The position numbers were made by a program, and so were the translations under genes. Positions 32,626 through 41,797 of a stretch of 64,000 nt of DNA are shown one piece after another (position 1 is the stretch's first letter; each line of letters starts with the position of its first letter). The notes under the pieces are model-generated. The model worked only from the letters and a program-made list of their open reading frames with translations, had not been told where the DNA came from and did no database searches. Source of the DNA: VKMB-3413 sp041027365. Lineage in GTDB: Bacteria; Pseudomonadota; Alphaproteobacteria; Rhizobiales; Rhizobiaceae. The stretch lies in contig NZ_JBFTEH010000004.1 in assembly GCF_041027365.1 (NCBI RefSeq), positions 124,001 through 188,000 on the forward strand. Reading direction: 5' to 3'.

Positions 32626-33504
32626 TCATCCCCCAACATGTTCCGCAAGCTGTTTGGAAAACAGCGATGCGACGGTGAGATCGGCGGACGTCCCGGGATT
32701 GATTCTCCGGCGCTTCAACTCGCCGTCGAAGTTGAGCGCGAGCGTCGCGGCCTCGGGAGAATTACCCTTCATCTTCAGGCGCTTGGCAAATTGCATGAAC
32801 TCCCGGCGTACGGCTTCGGCGACGTCGGGCCCGTACTTTCGACCGATGTGGCTGTCGGGGAAGCGGGTCGCGAATTCCAGGAAGCAGTCGAGCGCCGGTC
32901 CGAGACCCTCGGGCCGCTCAGGCAGGCGGGCGCCCGAATCGAGCGCAGGCAATCCGACACCGAAGATTTCCGCGAAGCCGTCGCTGTACTGCCGGGCGAC
33001 GAGGTCGCGGCCCGCGGCAAGTCGCATCGCCCCGACGAGGCCGATCGCCGGGGGCTGGCGGACATCGTGCTCATCGGCATCGCCGAGGCCGCCCGGCGAT
33101 GCGCGTGCGATCGCCGCGAAGGCATCGCGGGCGTCGGTCGGCCCGAGGCCGCTCAGCACCGCGCGGACGGCTTCGTGGAGCCGCGCCGGGCCGATCGGAA
33201 GACCCTTGGCCGCGGCGTGCTCGGCGGCCGCTGCGAGCGGCGCGCAAAGGAGGACGATGCCGAGATTGGTGTTCAGGCCGACAGCTGCCCAGCTCGCCTC
33301 GGTGGCTCTGAGGATGCGGGTACCCACCGGTATGTTGGGATCGGCGATGTGCGGTGCCGCGGCGACCGCGCTCGCCTCGAACAGCGCAACGTCCATGCCG
33401 TGTCCTGCGGCGAAGCGATGGACGTTGCCGGGCTTCACGACGTCGAGCTCGGCCCGGCAGGCCGCGACGAAGGCGGCGGAGACGGCGTCGCGGGACCGGC
33501 TCAA
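32626..33504 (-). CDS. triphosphoribosyl-dephospho-CoA synthase (CitG)-like protein of the C1 locus
   Basis: A 292-residue protein of the CitG/MdcB family. ELDVVKPGNVHRFAAGHGMD is the family's conserved N-terminal motif, with LNTNLGIVLLCAPLAAAAEH next. True CitG makes the citrate-lyase prosthetic-group precursor; versions in H4MPT operons are of unknown reaction, perhaps a ribosyl-ATP transfer in cofactor synthesis. The start is TTG 33504, which overlaps the stop of the RimK-like gene by four bases (TTGA); no better codon lies near. It is the last gene of the mtdB/mch operon. Confidence 0.82.
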   Translation of the reverse strand: MSRSRDAVSAAFVAACRAELDVVKPGNVHRFAAGHGMDVALFEASAVAAAPHIADPNIPVGTRILRATEASWAAVGLNTNLGIVLLCAPLAAAAEHAAAKGLPIGPARLHEAVRAVLSGLGPTDARDAFAAIARASPGGLGDADEHDVRQPPAIGLVGAMRLAAGRDLVARQYSDGFAEIFGVGLPALDSGARLPERPEGLGPALDCFLEFATRFPDSHIGRKYGPDVAEAVRREFMQFAKRLKMKGNSPEAATLALNFDGELKRRRINPGTSADLTVASLFSKQLAEHVGG

Positions 33505-34433
33505 GCCGAGACCGGCAGCGGCCCGGCATGCGCTGCCGTCCGCCGGGCCTCCAGCCGCGCGAGGAGATCGCCGGTGCGGATGGCCGCGATGTCCTTGCCG
33601 GTCGCCTTCTTGAGGCCGGTCCAGGCCGGCATCGAGTTCACCTCGATCACCTGCGCCGCCCCGTCCGGATCGCGCAACAGGTCGACGCCGCAGAAGTCGC
33701 CGCCGACCGCCGCGGCCGCGGCGACCGCCAGCGCTTCCATTTCCGCGTCCGGCGTCATCGGCAGCGCCGTCGCGCCTTGCTTGATATTGGTGATCCAGTT
33801 GGTCGCCTCGCGCCGCATGGCGGCGACGACGCGGCCCGACGAGACCAGGATCCGGTAGTCCGTCCAGCGGCCGGACGCGGCGAAGCCGGCGAAGCGCTGC
33901 AGGTAGTAGACGCCGCCGGCGACCGCCTCGTGCGGCGGAAGGTCGTCGGCGGTGCCGATCAGCTTCAGGCCCTTGCCCTGCGCGCCGAACAGCGGCTTCA
34001 GCACCAGCGGGCGCCGTTCGGCCGCGACGATGCGCTCGGCCTCCCGGCGCGATTCCACGGCATAGCTGCGCGGGCTCGGCAGTCCGGCCCGGGCGAGGAG
34101 GAAGCTCGTCATCGACTTGTCGACACAGTTCTCGATGGCGCGGGCGTCGTTGGAGACGAGCACCCCCAGCCGCTCCAGCGCATGCAGGAGACCGAGCCGC
34201 CGCGTCACCGCCTCGAAGCTGCCGCCGTCCATGGTGCGCACGCAGACCGCGTCCGGCAGCACGCCCTCGACATGCGGGATGAGAAGGCCCGTCGGGGAGG
34301 CGGTGTCGAAACCGATCTCCGCGAGGCCCATGGCATGGACGTCGGCGCCTTTGGCGCGGAACGCCGCCAGCATCTCCCGGGCATGGCGGTCGATGCCCGC
34401 GGTGATCAGCAGGATGCGTGGTGCGGGCTGCAT
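33501..34433 (-). CDS. RimK-type ATP-grasp ligase (possible MptN-like glutamate ligase)
   Basis: A 310-residue ATP-grasp enzyme. The ATP-binding part shows RPLVLKPLFGAQGKGLKLI, the metal-ligand region GGDFCGVDLLRD and QVIEVNSMPAWTGLKKA, which match the RimK group. In methanogens a RimK-type enzyme, MptN, adds glutamate to H4MPT; other RimK enzymes modify F420 or ribosomal protein S6. Its place six bases after mch implies a job in H4MPT or methylofuran maturation; the exact acceptor is inference. Confidence 0.85.
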   Translation of the reverse strand: MQPAPRILLITAGIDRHAREMLAAFRAKGADVHAMGLAEIGFDTASPTGLLIPHVEGVLPDAVCVRTMDGGSFEAVTRRLGLLHALERLGVLVSNDARAIENCVDKSMTSFLLARAGLPSPRSYAVESRREAERIVAAERRPLVLKPLFGAQGKGLKLIGTADDLPPHEAVAGGVYYLQRFAGFAASGRWTDYRILVSSGRVVAAMRREATNWITNIKQGATALPMTPDAEMEALAVAAAAAVGGDFCGVDLLRDPDGAAQVIEVNSMPAWTGLKKATGKDIAAIRTGDLLARLEARRTAAHAGPLPVSA

Positions 34434-34439
34434 GGCGGA

Positions 34440-35411
34440 TCAGTCGAAGGAGGCGTCGACGAGCTTCGGATCGACGGCGCCGCCCCGGAAGGTCTCGCCG
34501 GATTCCAGCGAGACGACCTGCACCTCGGCGGGCGAGAACAGCATCGGGTCGATCTTGTAGAAGTCTCCCTCGTACTGCCGGAACACCTCCGCGAACGGCC
34601 GGCCGTAGTCGTTGGAGTTCGAGCTCGGCAGCTTCTCCGCCAGCGCCTTGGCCTGCGCGGCGGGGCCGGTGACGTGGAGGATGATCCGGCCGCCGTAGAT
34701 CACCGCGTCGTTGGTGCGGCCCATCGCGGTGATGAAATCGGGATGCGGGGGGCTCAGCGGCGCCGTGCCCATTCCCTCGACGATGCGCGAGAGGTCGAAA
34801 TGCAGCTCGTGCGCCTTGTGCAGCGCGACCTCGACGACGCGACCGACGATCTGGATAGAGCCCGCGAGCGACTGGGTGGGGGCGAAGACGATGGTGAGGT
34901 TCTCCGGCGCGACGTCGCAGTCGGCGGCGATGCGGCGCACGAGCTCCTCCGGCGGCGGGCTGGCGGCTTCGAGCACGATCGTCGCGTGGTCGCTCCGGTC
35001 GGCATAGGCGATGTCCTTGAACAGCGCCTCCTTGCCGGCGAGCGCCCGGGCCGGGCCGGAGCCCATGGAGAAGTAGCTGCTCTCGCCTTCGCCGGCGGTC
35101 AGCTGCCAACCGGCATACTGGCTGCCGAGGCAGGCGACGACGGGGTTGGACGTGCGCACGGTCAGCGTGAAGGGCCAGCGGGCGAGATAGGGCGCCGAGC
35201 CGACCTCGACGGTGCCGAGCCCGCCGAGGCAGATCGCCGTCATCAGCCGGCCGGCCTCGATCGAGCCGGGCACGCCGGCGCCGGCGTCGATCACCGTCTC
35301 GCCGGCCGCCCCTTGCGAGACGGCGACGCGCAGTTCGTCCGCCCGCAGGCGCATTTCCTCAACGAGGGGAAGCACCCCCGCATTCACCGACAGCACGCGT
35401 GACTGGCTCAT
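34440..35411 (-). CDS. mch: methenyl-H4MPT cyclohydrolase (Mch)
   Basis: A 323-residue cytoplasmic hydrolase that opens methenyl-H4MPT to formyl-H4MPT. Recognised from PGSIEAGRLMTAICLGGLGTV, LGSQYAGWQL, FSMGSGPARALAGKE and the highly conserved SSNSNDYGRPFAEVF, all typical of the Mch family. Its ATG overlaps the stop of the upstream ATP-grasp gene by four bases, and the RimK gene follows after six bases, so it sits in the middle of a coupled operon. The length is normal for the family. Confidence 0.97.
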   Translation of the reverse strand: MSQSRVLSVNAGVLPLVEEMRLRADELRVAVSQGAAGETVIDAGAGVPGSIEAGRLMTAICLGGLGTVEVGSAPYLARWPFTLTVRTSNPVVACLGSQYAGWQLTAGEGESSYFSMGSGPARALAGKEALFKDIAYADRSDHATIVLEAASPPPEELVRRIAADCDVAPENLTIVFAPTQSLAGSIQIVGRVVEVALHKAHELHFDLSRIVEGMGTAPLSPPHPDFITAMGRTNDAVIYGGRIILHVTGPAAQAKALAEKLPSSNSNDYGRPFAEVFRQYEGDFYKIDPMLFSPAEVQVVSLESGETFRGGAVDPKLVDASFD

Positions 35412-36532
35412 GCCGCTTTCCTTCCCAGAGTGGTTTTGATCTCCGCGACCCGCTTCCTGAAAGACGCTTCCGCGGTTGCTGCATCCCTGGCCTCCGCGAC
35501 CACTGTGCAGAGCGGCTGGCCGGCGACGAAGGCGGCCGGCGGCGCCGTGCGGTCGCGCGTCCAGTCCGGCCAGACGAAGCCGGCGGGGAGGGTCAGATCG
35601 GTGTCCGCCCAGGCGAGGCCGCTCGCCCGCACTTCACCGGGGTAGAACACCCGGTCCGGCAGAACGCCCCGGCAGGCGTCGAGGTGCAGTGCCAGAATCG
35701 GCTGACGGTCGCTGTCGAAGACGTCGAGCGTCGCGCCGGCGCGCGCGTTGATTTCCAGGAGAACCGGGCCGTTCTCCGCCAAGACGAAATCGGCGCTGCC
35801 GATCCCGGCGAGCGGGATCTCCCGCAGCATCGCGGCGAGCGCCGCCTCCATCGCCTCCGCCATCGGCACGTCGCCGGCAGCCAGCGGACCGACGGCACCA
35901 CCATAGCGAAAGGGCTCGGCCGCGGAGGGATCGGTCCACTGCCGGGTGAAGCCGAGCGTGACGTGGCGTCCGCCCGCCGCGACGAAGGCGGCGGAGACCC
36001 GCGGTCCGGCGACGAAGCGCTGGTAGTAGCGGTCCGGCTCGGGCGCGGCCGTCCCGAAGAGCACATGGCTGCCGCCGGCACCGCCGATCTTCTTCGACAG
36101 CCAGTTCTCCGGGTCCGGCGGCACCTCGCGCCGGATCGGCGGATGCGCGACGCCGGCGGCGGCACACAGGCCCGCGAAGGTTGACGGGTCCTTCAGCCGC
36201 CGCTGCGTCGCGGCGTCCGTGCCGAGGATCGGCCAGCGCTCGCCGATCGCCTCCAGAAGTTCCGGACGGTCCTCGAAGCCCGCGCCATAGACGAAGCCGA
36301 GCGGCTCTGCCCCCTCCGCCAGCCGTTCCAGCGCCGCGATGAGCGCGCCCGCGTCGAAGCCGTCGGGATAATGGCCGTGCAGCACCTCGCTGCGCCGCGC
36401 GGCTTCGGCGAGATCCATGTCGCCGAAGAAGTCGAGCGCGAGGCAGTCGATCCCCGCCCGCCGCGCGCTCGCGGCGATCTGCCGGGCGGAGAAGGCGGCG
36501 GCGAGGATCGCCGGCCGGTCGGGCGTCGTCAC
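35408..36532 (-). CDS. ATP-grasp protein of the mch operon (possible MfnD-like tyramine-glutamate ligase)
   Basis: A 374-residue ATP-grasp protein. LSKKIGGAGGSHVLFG is the glycine loop region and SADFVLAENGPVLLEINARAGATL carries the magnesium-binding Glu/Asn. Homologues sit between mtdB and mch in many methylotrophs and are needed for H4MPT-dependent growth there. In methanogens an ATP-grasp enzyme, MfnD, makes gamma-glutamyltyramine for methanofuran; equivalence is plausible but unproven. It overlaps mch and mtdB by four bases on each side. Confidence 0.85.
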   Translation of the reverse strand: MTTPDRPAILAAAFSARQIAASARRAGIDCLALDFFGDMDLAEAARRSEVLHGHYPDGFDAGALIAALERLAEGAEPLGFVYGAGFEDRPELLEAIGERWPILGTDAATQRRLKDPSTFAGLCAAAGVAHPPIRREVPPDPENWLSKKIGGAGGSHVLFGTAAPEPDRYYQRFVAGPRVSAAFVAAGGRHVTLGFTRQWTDPSAAEPFRYGGAVGPLAAGDVPMAEAMEAALAAMLREIPLAGIGSADFVLAENGPVLLEINARAGATLDVFDSDRQPILALHLDACRGVLPDRVFYPGEVRASGLAWADTDLTLPAGFVWPDWTRDRTAPPAAFVAGQPLCTVVAEARDAATAEASFRKRVAEIKTTLGRKAA

Positions 36533-37425
36533 TGGACCAACGTTCGCGCGAGCTGGAAGGCGTCGCGGAAGTCGAGCGCCTGCGGCTCCTCGGCCTCGAT
36601 CATCCGCTTCAGCAGGCCGTATTCGGTCTTCGACTTCATCGGGCCGATCGCCAGCGCGCCGATGCCGAGGGCCCGCGTCCCCGCAATTTCCTGCTCGTCG
36701 GCCATCACGTCGATGCCTTCGAGGCCCATCGGCGGCACGGCGTTGACGTCGGCGGCGACGAGGAGCTTCGAGGCCGCCTTCAGCTGGTCGGCGGAGAGCA
36801 CCTGCACGCCGGCCTTCGCCGCCGCGAGGATCACCTCGACGTCCCCGACGATCGCGGTGTTCTTCTCCGCGCTCGATCCGTCGACCGGCTCGACGTCGAC
36901 GCCGAAGCGGTGCTTCATCTCCTCGGCGCGCTTGGCGACGCGCTCGCGGCCGTCATGGCCGACAATCTTCACGCTCGCCCCTTCCATCGCGGCGATCACC
37001 GCGGCGCAGTAGCCGACGACGCCGGTGGCACCGAAGACGGCGATGGAGACGTCCTTCAATTGCCGCTGCTTCTTGGTCTTCAGCGTCCGCTCGACGCAGG
37101 CGACCATCGCCGCGGCGGTGGTGAAGGAGCCGGCGGGATCGGCCATGATGTTGCAGCCGAAGGGCGGCACCAGCGCCTTCTTCGCCGCCTCGATCATGTC
37201 GAGCGCGAGCACGGCGTCGTCGCCGCCGAAGAACACCGCCGACTTCACGCCGAGATGGGGCGGCCGCGAGAAGATGACGTCCTGGACGAGGTCGGTGATC
37301 TCGTCCAGCTCGACCTCCTCATAGGGCGTGACGGAATCGTAGCCGGCGTCGAGCGCCATGTTCACGTCGAACGGGCTGACATGCTTGTGCGGCGTCAGCA
37401 TGTGCAGAATGTTCTTGTCGGCCAT
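36529..37425 (-). CDS. mtdB: NAD(P)-dependent methylene-H4MPT dehydrogenase (MtdB)
   Basis: A 298-residue dehydrogenase that oxidises methylene-H4MPT to methenyl-H4MPT with NAD or NADP. The N-terminal HMLTPHKHVSPFDVNMALDAG and the Rossmann motif VFGATGVVGYCAAVIA are family signatures, followed by the conserved GIGALAIGPMKSKTEYGLL. It follows mptG by 81 bases and overlaps the ATP-grasp gene by four bases. Together with Fae and Mch it covers the first three steps from formaldehyde. Confidence 0.96.
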   Translation of the reverse strand: MADKNILHMLTPHKHVSPFDVNMALDAGYDSVTPYEEVELDEITDLVQDVIFSRPPHLGVKSAVFFGGDDAVLALDMIEAAKKALVPPFGCNIMADPAGSFTTAAAMVACVERTLKTKKQRQLKDVSIAVFGATGVVGYCAAVIAAMEGASVKIVGHDGRERVAKRAEEMKHRFGVDVEPVDGSSAEKNTAIVGDVEVILAAAKAGVQVLSADQLKAASKLLVAADVNAVPPMGLEGIDVMADEQEIAGTRALGIGALAIGPMKSKTEYGLLKRMIEAEEPQALDFRDAFQLARTLVQ

Positions 37426-37506
37426 CCTCGTCTCCTCCGAAATCTTGTCCTGGTCTCTCCGTCCGCAGCGCGGACGGTGCTGTGCTCAGCCGGCCGAATG
37501 CCTGGC

Positions 37507-38481
37507 TCAGCCGTTGACGGTCAATCTGTGGCTGGTTTGGCGCTCGATCAGGGCGCCGCGATTGCGGCCCCGGACGATGCGGATGTCGAGGCCGCGGGCC
37601 TCGGCGCTCACCGCCGCGACGAGCCGCGCCGCCTCGGCCTGCGATCCGGCGAAGGCAAAGCCCGTCGGTCCCCAGGAGCTCTGCCCGATGCCGTGGGCTC
37701 CGGCCGCCGCCAGCGCCGCGCAGGTCCGGGCGACGCGCGGGCTGGTGAAGACGCCGCCCTGTGCCGCCGCGAAATGTGCCCCGACGCGCTCCTGGATCGC
37801 GGCGATCGCCTCGCCGAAGGCGGCGACGTCCGCCTCCGCCAGCCCCGGCAGCGCCTTCAGCAGCACCAGCTGGCAGATCTCCGCCGCTTCGGCCTGGGGA
37901 AACGCCGGCAGCGCCGCGAAGGCGTCGAGTTCGTCCTGGCCGTGAAAGCCCTCGCTCTCCCGATCGAGCACCAGGATGACGCGCCAGGCCTCCGGGAAGG
38001 GCAACTGCGCGACGATCGGCGGTGGACGGTCGGCGGCGCCCTTGCCGCCGTCGACGGCGACGCCGCCCGAGGTCAGGAAGGCCGCGCCGAGGCCGGACCG
38101 GTTGCCGCGCCCGAGCAGGGCGGCGTCGCCCGAAAAATCCTGCGGCAGCCGCTCCAGGGTCCGCACGGCCGTGGCGACGGCGAGCGCCAGCTGGGTGCCG
38201 GAGCCGAGGCCGGCATGGGCGGGGATCGTCTCCTCGACGGTCAGCCGATAGGCGCGGTCGATCCCGAGCGCGTCCCTGATGGTGCGAAGATATCGTCCGG
38301 TCCGGTCGGCCTCGGGGCCGGTCACGGCATCCCGCGGCGCGCGGGCCAGCCGGATCCGGGTCGCCGGCGCATCCAGCGCCAGGCCGATCCCGCCGAACCG
38401 GCGGCCGAGACTGCCGCCGGGATCGAGAAAACCCAGATGCAGACGGGCGGGCGCGGAGACGGTGACGACGTCGTCGGTCAA
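37507..38481 (-). CDS. mptG: beta-ribofuranosylaminobenzene 5'-phosphate synthase (MptG)
   Basis: A 324-residue GHMP-kinase-fold enzyme that joins 4-aminobenzoate with phosphoribosyl pyrophosphate, releasing CO2, the first committed step of H4MPT synthesis. VSAPARLHLGFLDP and HAGLGSGTQLALAVATA are the family motifs. The start is TTG 38481 with AGGA nearby; the ATG at 38488 is in a different frame and is not used. It is divergent from phhB across 72 bases, so the two halves of the C1 locus share a control region there. Confidence 0.93.
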   Translation of the reverse strand: MTDDVVTVSAPARLHLGFLDPGGSLGRRFGGIGLALDAPATRIRLARAPRDAVTGPEADRTGRYLRTIRDALGIDRAYRLTVEETIPAHAGLGSGTQLALAVATAVRTLERLPQDFSGDAALLGRGNRSGLGAAFLTSGGVAVDGGKGAADRPPPIVAQLPFPEAWRVILVLDRESEGFHGQDELDAFAALPAFPQAEAAEICQLVLLKALPGLAEADVAAFGEAIAAIQERVGAHFAAAQGGVFTSPRVARTCAALAAAGAHGIGQSSWGPTGFAFAGSQAEAARLVAAVSAEARGLDIRIVRGRNRGALIERQTSHRLTVNG

Positions 38482-38553
38482 AATTCATCCTGCCATCGAA
38501 GTGCCCAGACCCTATTATTGCGGCGGACGGGATCCGGGCAAGGGAGAAATGCC

Positions 38554-38925
38554 ATGGCCGCAGGGACGTTTTCCGACGCCGAAGTCGCGGCCCGGCTCGC
38601 GGCCGAACTGCCGTCCTGGCGGATCGAGGACGGCCGGATCGGCCGCACCTACAGGACCCACGGCTGGAAGGGCACGCTGATGGTGGTCAACGCCATCGGC
38701 CATCTCGCCGAGGCGGCCTTCCATCATCCGGATCTCGGCGTTTCCTACGCCTCGGTCGAGGTGCGGCTGATGAATCATGCCGCAGGGGGAATCACCGAAT
38801 CGGACTTCGCCCTCGCGAAGATGATCGAACAGGTGGTGATGTGGCAGCCGGGCCGGGAGGAGGGGCCGCTGTCCGGAACGCCTGCGGATCCGCGATTCGC
38901 CTATATCAGATACGAGGAATCGTGA
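38554..38925 (+). CDS. phhB: 4a-hydroxytetrahydrobiopterin dehydratase (DcoH/PhhB family)
   Basis: A 123-residue pterin-carbinolamine dehydratase. AFHHPDLGVSYASVEVRLMN with its His-His-Pro and HAAGGITESDFALAK match the DcoH family. In the methylotroph setting it may act on H4MPT-related pterins instead of biopterin; homologues occur in the fhc/mptG region of other methylotrophs. GGGAG precedes the ATG. It leads the rightward fhc operon with an 18-base gap to fhcB. Confidence 0.9.
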   Translation: MAAGTFSDAEVAARLAAELPSWRIEDGRIGRTYRTHGWKGTLMVVNAIGHLAEAAFHHPDLGVSYASVEVRLMNHAAGGITESDFALAKMIEQVVMWQPGREEGPLSGTPADPRFAYIRYEES

Positions 38926-38943
38926 GGCGGACGAGGAAGGGCT

Positions 38944-40128
38944 TTGACCTCGCCGCCCGAGATTGTAATTTCCACTCCAGGGCACAGAAAGCGTAGCGTC
39001 GTGGACACAGCATGGATCGACGGGCAGCCGGCATCCCAGGGGGAGGCTGTCCGCATGGCGGCAAACCTCGTCCGTGCCAGCCGTCTTCCCGTCATCACAG
39101 GACTTCAGGCGGATCTGTCCGCCATCCGGGCGGCGATTGAACTCGCGCGCATCGCAGGCGCCGTGGTCGACCACCGGTCGTCGCAGGCGATCTATCCGGC
39201 GATCCGGGCGATCCGCGATTGCGGCGCCTTCCTCGGCGCTCCGGCCGAGATGCGGCGTCGCGCCGACCGGGTGCTCCTCGTCGGACGTGAACCGTTCGCC
39301 GGCGATCCGGACCTGGCGGAATTTCTCCTCAAGAGCGAGCCGGATCTCGGCGTCAGGACGCGCGGTCATGGGCGTGCGGTGGTCTGGCTCGGCGGCGAGC
39401 CCGGCGCCACGCTTCCCGGCGCCGCGTCGGTCGAGATCGTCGAATGCGCCGAGGCGGCGATCCCGGATGTCCTGGCGATGCTGCGTGCGGGCGTTGCCGG
39501 TCACCGCTTCGGTCCGGGACCGCTGCCTGCCGAGACGATCGCCGACCTCGCGGATTGGCTGAAGGGCGCGGGCTTTGGCTGTGCGGTCTTCGCCGCGACC
39601 GAAATGGACGAGCTGACGGCCGAGATGCTGCTCGGCCTCGTCGGCGATCTCAATGGCGAGACGCGCTTTTCGACGCTGCCGGTCTTTCCGGGCGGTGAGG
39701 CCTATGGCGCCGCGCTCGCCGCGACCTGGTCCACTGGCTTTCCGCTGCGCGTCTCCTTCGGCCGCGGCGAGCCGGAGCACGATCCGCAGATCTTCGCGGC
39801 CGAGCGTCTGGTCCGGTCCGGAGAGGCGGATCTCGTCGTCGACATCTCGACCCTGACGACGACCGGCCCGGCTTTGCCGGACTGGACGCGAGGCGTGCCG
39901 CTCATCGCGCTGGGCTCCGCTGAGGTGGTGGCCGGACTGCCGGCCAGGGTCGCCTTCGGCGTCGGCACCGCCGGCCGCGACCATGACGGCGTGCTGTTCA
40001 ATGCCCGCTTCGGCAGCTTCGCGCCGGTGAGCGCGAGCGGCGAGGGCTCCGGCGCGCCGAGCGCGGCCGCCGTCCTCCATGCCGTTTCGGCGCTGCTCCT
40101 GTCGGCGGAGGCGAGTGCCGCGGCATGA
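38944..40128 (+). CDS. fhcB: formyltransferase/hydrolase complex subunit B (FhcB)
   Basis: A 394-residue subunit related to the molybdenum/tungsten FmdB but lacking that cofactor chemistry. GLQADLSAIRAAIELARIAGA and the C-terminal half (TRFSTLPVFPGGEAYGAA, VDISTLTTTGPALPDW) follow the FhcB pattern. In the Fhc complex it binds methylofuran rather than doing redox. The start TTG 38944 with an AGGAAGG element is used; GTG 39001, which would give the shorter VDTAWIDGQPAS start, is a serious alternative. Confidence 0.92.
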   Translation: MTSPPEIVISTPGHRKRSVVDTAWIDGQPASQGEAVRMAANLVRASRLPVITGLQADLSAIRAAIELARIAGAVVDHRSSQAIYPAIRAIRDCGAFLGAPAEMRRRADRVLLVGREPFAGDPDLAEFLLKSEPDLGVRTRGHGRAVVWLGGEPGATLPGAASVEIVECAEAAIPDVLAMLRAGVAGHRFGPGPLPAETIADLADWLKGAGFGCAVFAATEMDELTAEMLLGLVGDLNGETRFSTLPVFPGGEAYGAALAATWSTGFPLRVSFGRGEPEHDPQIFAAERLVRSGEADLVVDISTLTTTGPALPDWTRGVPLIALGSAEVVAGLPARVAFGVGTAGRDHDGVLFNARFGSFAPVSASGEGSGAPSAAAVLHAVSALLLSAEASAAA

Positions 40129-40156
40129 CGAGCGAACGAGGAGAAGGAGCGTCGTC

Positions 40157-41797
40157 ATGCTGACGCAGCTGAAGGGCGGCCATGTCGTCGATCCCGCCAA
40201 CGACCGCGACGGCGTCGGCGACGTCTTCATCGAGGACGGCCACGTCGTCGAGGCTCCCGGCGAGGGGCGGCGGCCGGACGAGGTGATCGACTGCACTGGC
40301 CTGATCGTGATGGCCGGCGCGATCGACATCCACTCGCACATCGCCGGCGGCCACGTGAACACCGCGCGCCTGCTCCTGCCGGAGTTCCACCGCGCGCATC
40401 AGGCGCGCCCGGCGCTGACGCCGCTCGGCCAGGTCGGCTGGACGACGGAGGAGACGGGCCTGCGCTATGCCGCGATGGGCTTCACCACCGTCGTCGAGCC
40501 GGCGATGGCGCCGCAGAGCGCGCTGCATGCCCACATGGAACTCGCCGACACGCCGATCATCGACAAGGCGACGCTGGTCGTCCTCGGCAACGACGACCTG
40601 CTGATGCGGATGATCCGCGACGGCGAGAGCGAAGCGGCCATCGAGGACTACGTCGCCTGGACCGTCTCCAACTCGCGCGCCCTCGGCGTCAAATGCATCA
40701 ATGCCGGCGGTTCGGCGGCCTTCAAGGAGAACGTCCGCAAGTTCGACTTCGACGATGTCGTGCCGGACTACGGCGTCTCCTCGCGGCGGATCGTCAAGAC
40801 GCTGCAGGGCGCGGTGAACCGGCTCGGCATCCCGCATCCGCTGCATGTCCACTGCAACAACCTCGGCGTTCCCGGCGATTCCGCCGCCTCGATCGAGGCG
40901 ACGATCAAGGCCGCCGAAGGCCTGCCGCTGCATCTCGCCCACATCCAGTTCTACGGCTACGGCGCCGAAGGCAGCCGCAAGTTCTCCTCGCAGGGGCAGC
41001 ACCTCGCCGACCTCGTGAACTCCACCAGGGAGGTCACCGTCGACATCGGCCAGGTGATGTTCGGCCCGACGGTGACGATCTCCTCGGACGAGTTGCGCCA
41101 GTTCGCCGGCCGCGGCCAGGCGAGCCCGAAGAAGTCCATCATCATGGATCACGAGGGCAATGGCGGCGGCGTCGTGCCGATGGAATACAAGCAGAAGAGC
41201 TACTTCAACGCCCTGCAATGGGCGATCGGGCTGGAGCTGTTCCTGCTGATCGAGGACCCGACGCGGGTCTTCTTCACCACCGACCATCCGAACGGCGCGC
41301 CCTTCACCACCTATCCCGACATCTTCGCGCTGCTGATGGACCGCGGCGTGCGCCAGCGCTGGCTCGACGCCCTGCCGAAATCGGTGGTGAAGATGACGAC
41401 CCTGCCGGAGATCGAACGCGAATATACGCTCAAGGAGATCGCGACGATGACCCGTGCGGCGCCGGCGAGGCTGCTCGGGACGCCCGATCGCGGCCATCTC
41501 GGCAAGGGCGCCGTCGGCGACGTCGCTGTCTACCGCCCGGGCGAGGACAAGGCCCAGATGTTCGGCCGGGCGGCCTACGTCCTGAAGGACGGCCAGCTGG
41601 TGGTCAAGGACGGCGCCGTCGTGCGGCGCACCTTCGGCCGCACGCTGACGCTGAGGCCCGAGCCGGACAAGGCGATGGTGAAGCGCCTCGACCGCTATTT
41701 CGACGAGAGCTACGGGCTGCCGTCCCGCTGGTTCGAGGTGCCCGACCATGCCCTCGGCCGCGAAAACCCGTTCAAGGTGATGCCATGCCGGACGTGA
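40157..41797 (+). CDS. fhcA: formyltransferase/hydrolase complex subunit A (FhcA, formyl-methylofuran hydrolase)
   Basis: A 546-residue amidohydrolase-fold subunit. GAIDIHSHIAGGHVNTARLL has the HxH metal ligands, GVKCINAGGSAAFKENV lies near the second metal, LHVHCNNLG and TTDHPNGAPFTTYP supply further ligands. It hydrolyses formyl-methylofuran to formate and free cofactor, the last step of the pathway. Its stop overlaps the fhcD start by 13 bases. It is followed by fhcD and fhcC in the canonical B-A-D-C order. Confidence 0.97.
   Translation: MLTQLKGGHVVDPANDRDGVGDVFIEDGHVVEAPGEGRRPDEVIDCTGLIVMAGAIDIHSHIAGGHVNTARLLLPEFHRAHQARPALTPLGQVGWTTEETGLRYAAMGFTTVVEPAMAPQSALHAHMELADTPIIDKATLVVLGNDDLLMRMIRDGESEAAIEDYVAWTVSNSRALGVKCINAGGSAAFKENVRKFDFDDVVPDYGVSSRRIVKTLQGAVNRLGIPHPLHVHCNNLGVPGDSAASIEATIKAAEGLPLHLAHIQFYGYGAEGSRKFSSQGQHLADLVNSTREVTVDIGQVMFGPTVTISSDELRQFAGRGQASPKKSIIMDHEGNGGGVVPMEYKQKSYFNALQWAIGLELFLLIEDPTRVFFTTDHPNGAPFTTYPDIFALLMDRGVRQRWLDALPKSVVKMTTLPEIEREYTLKEIATMTRAAPARLLGTPDRGHLGKGAVGDVAVYRPGEDKAQMFGRAAYVLKDGQLVVKDGAVVRRTFGRTLTLRPEPDKAMVKRLDRYFDESYGLPSRWFEVPDHALGRENPFKVMPCRT

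Noticed and set aside
32626..35109. Single 827-codon frame covering the CitG-like, RimK and part of the mch region
   Set aside because: Only the last 292 codons read as CitG-like. The rest is an alternate frame of the RimK and mch genes, which are intact in their own frames, so this is not a fusion.
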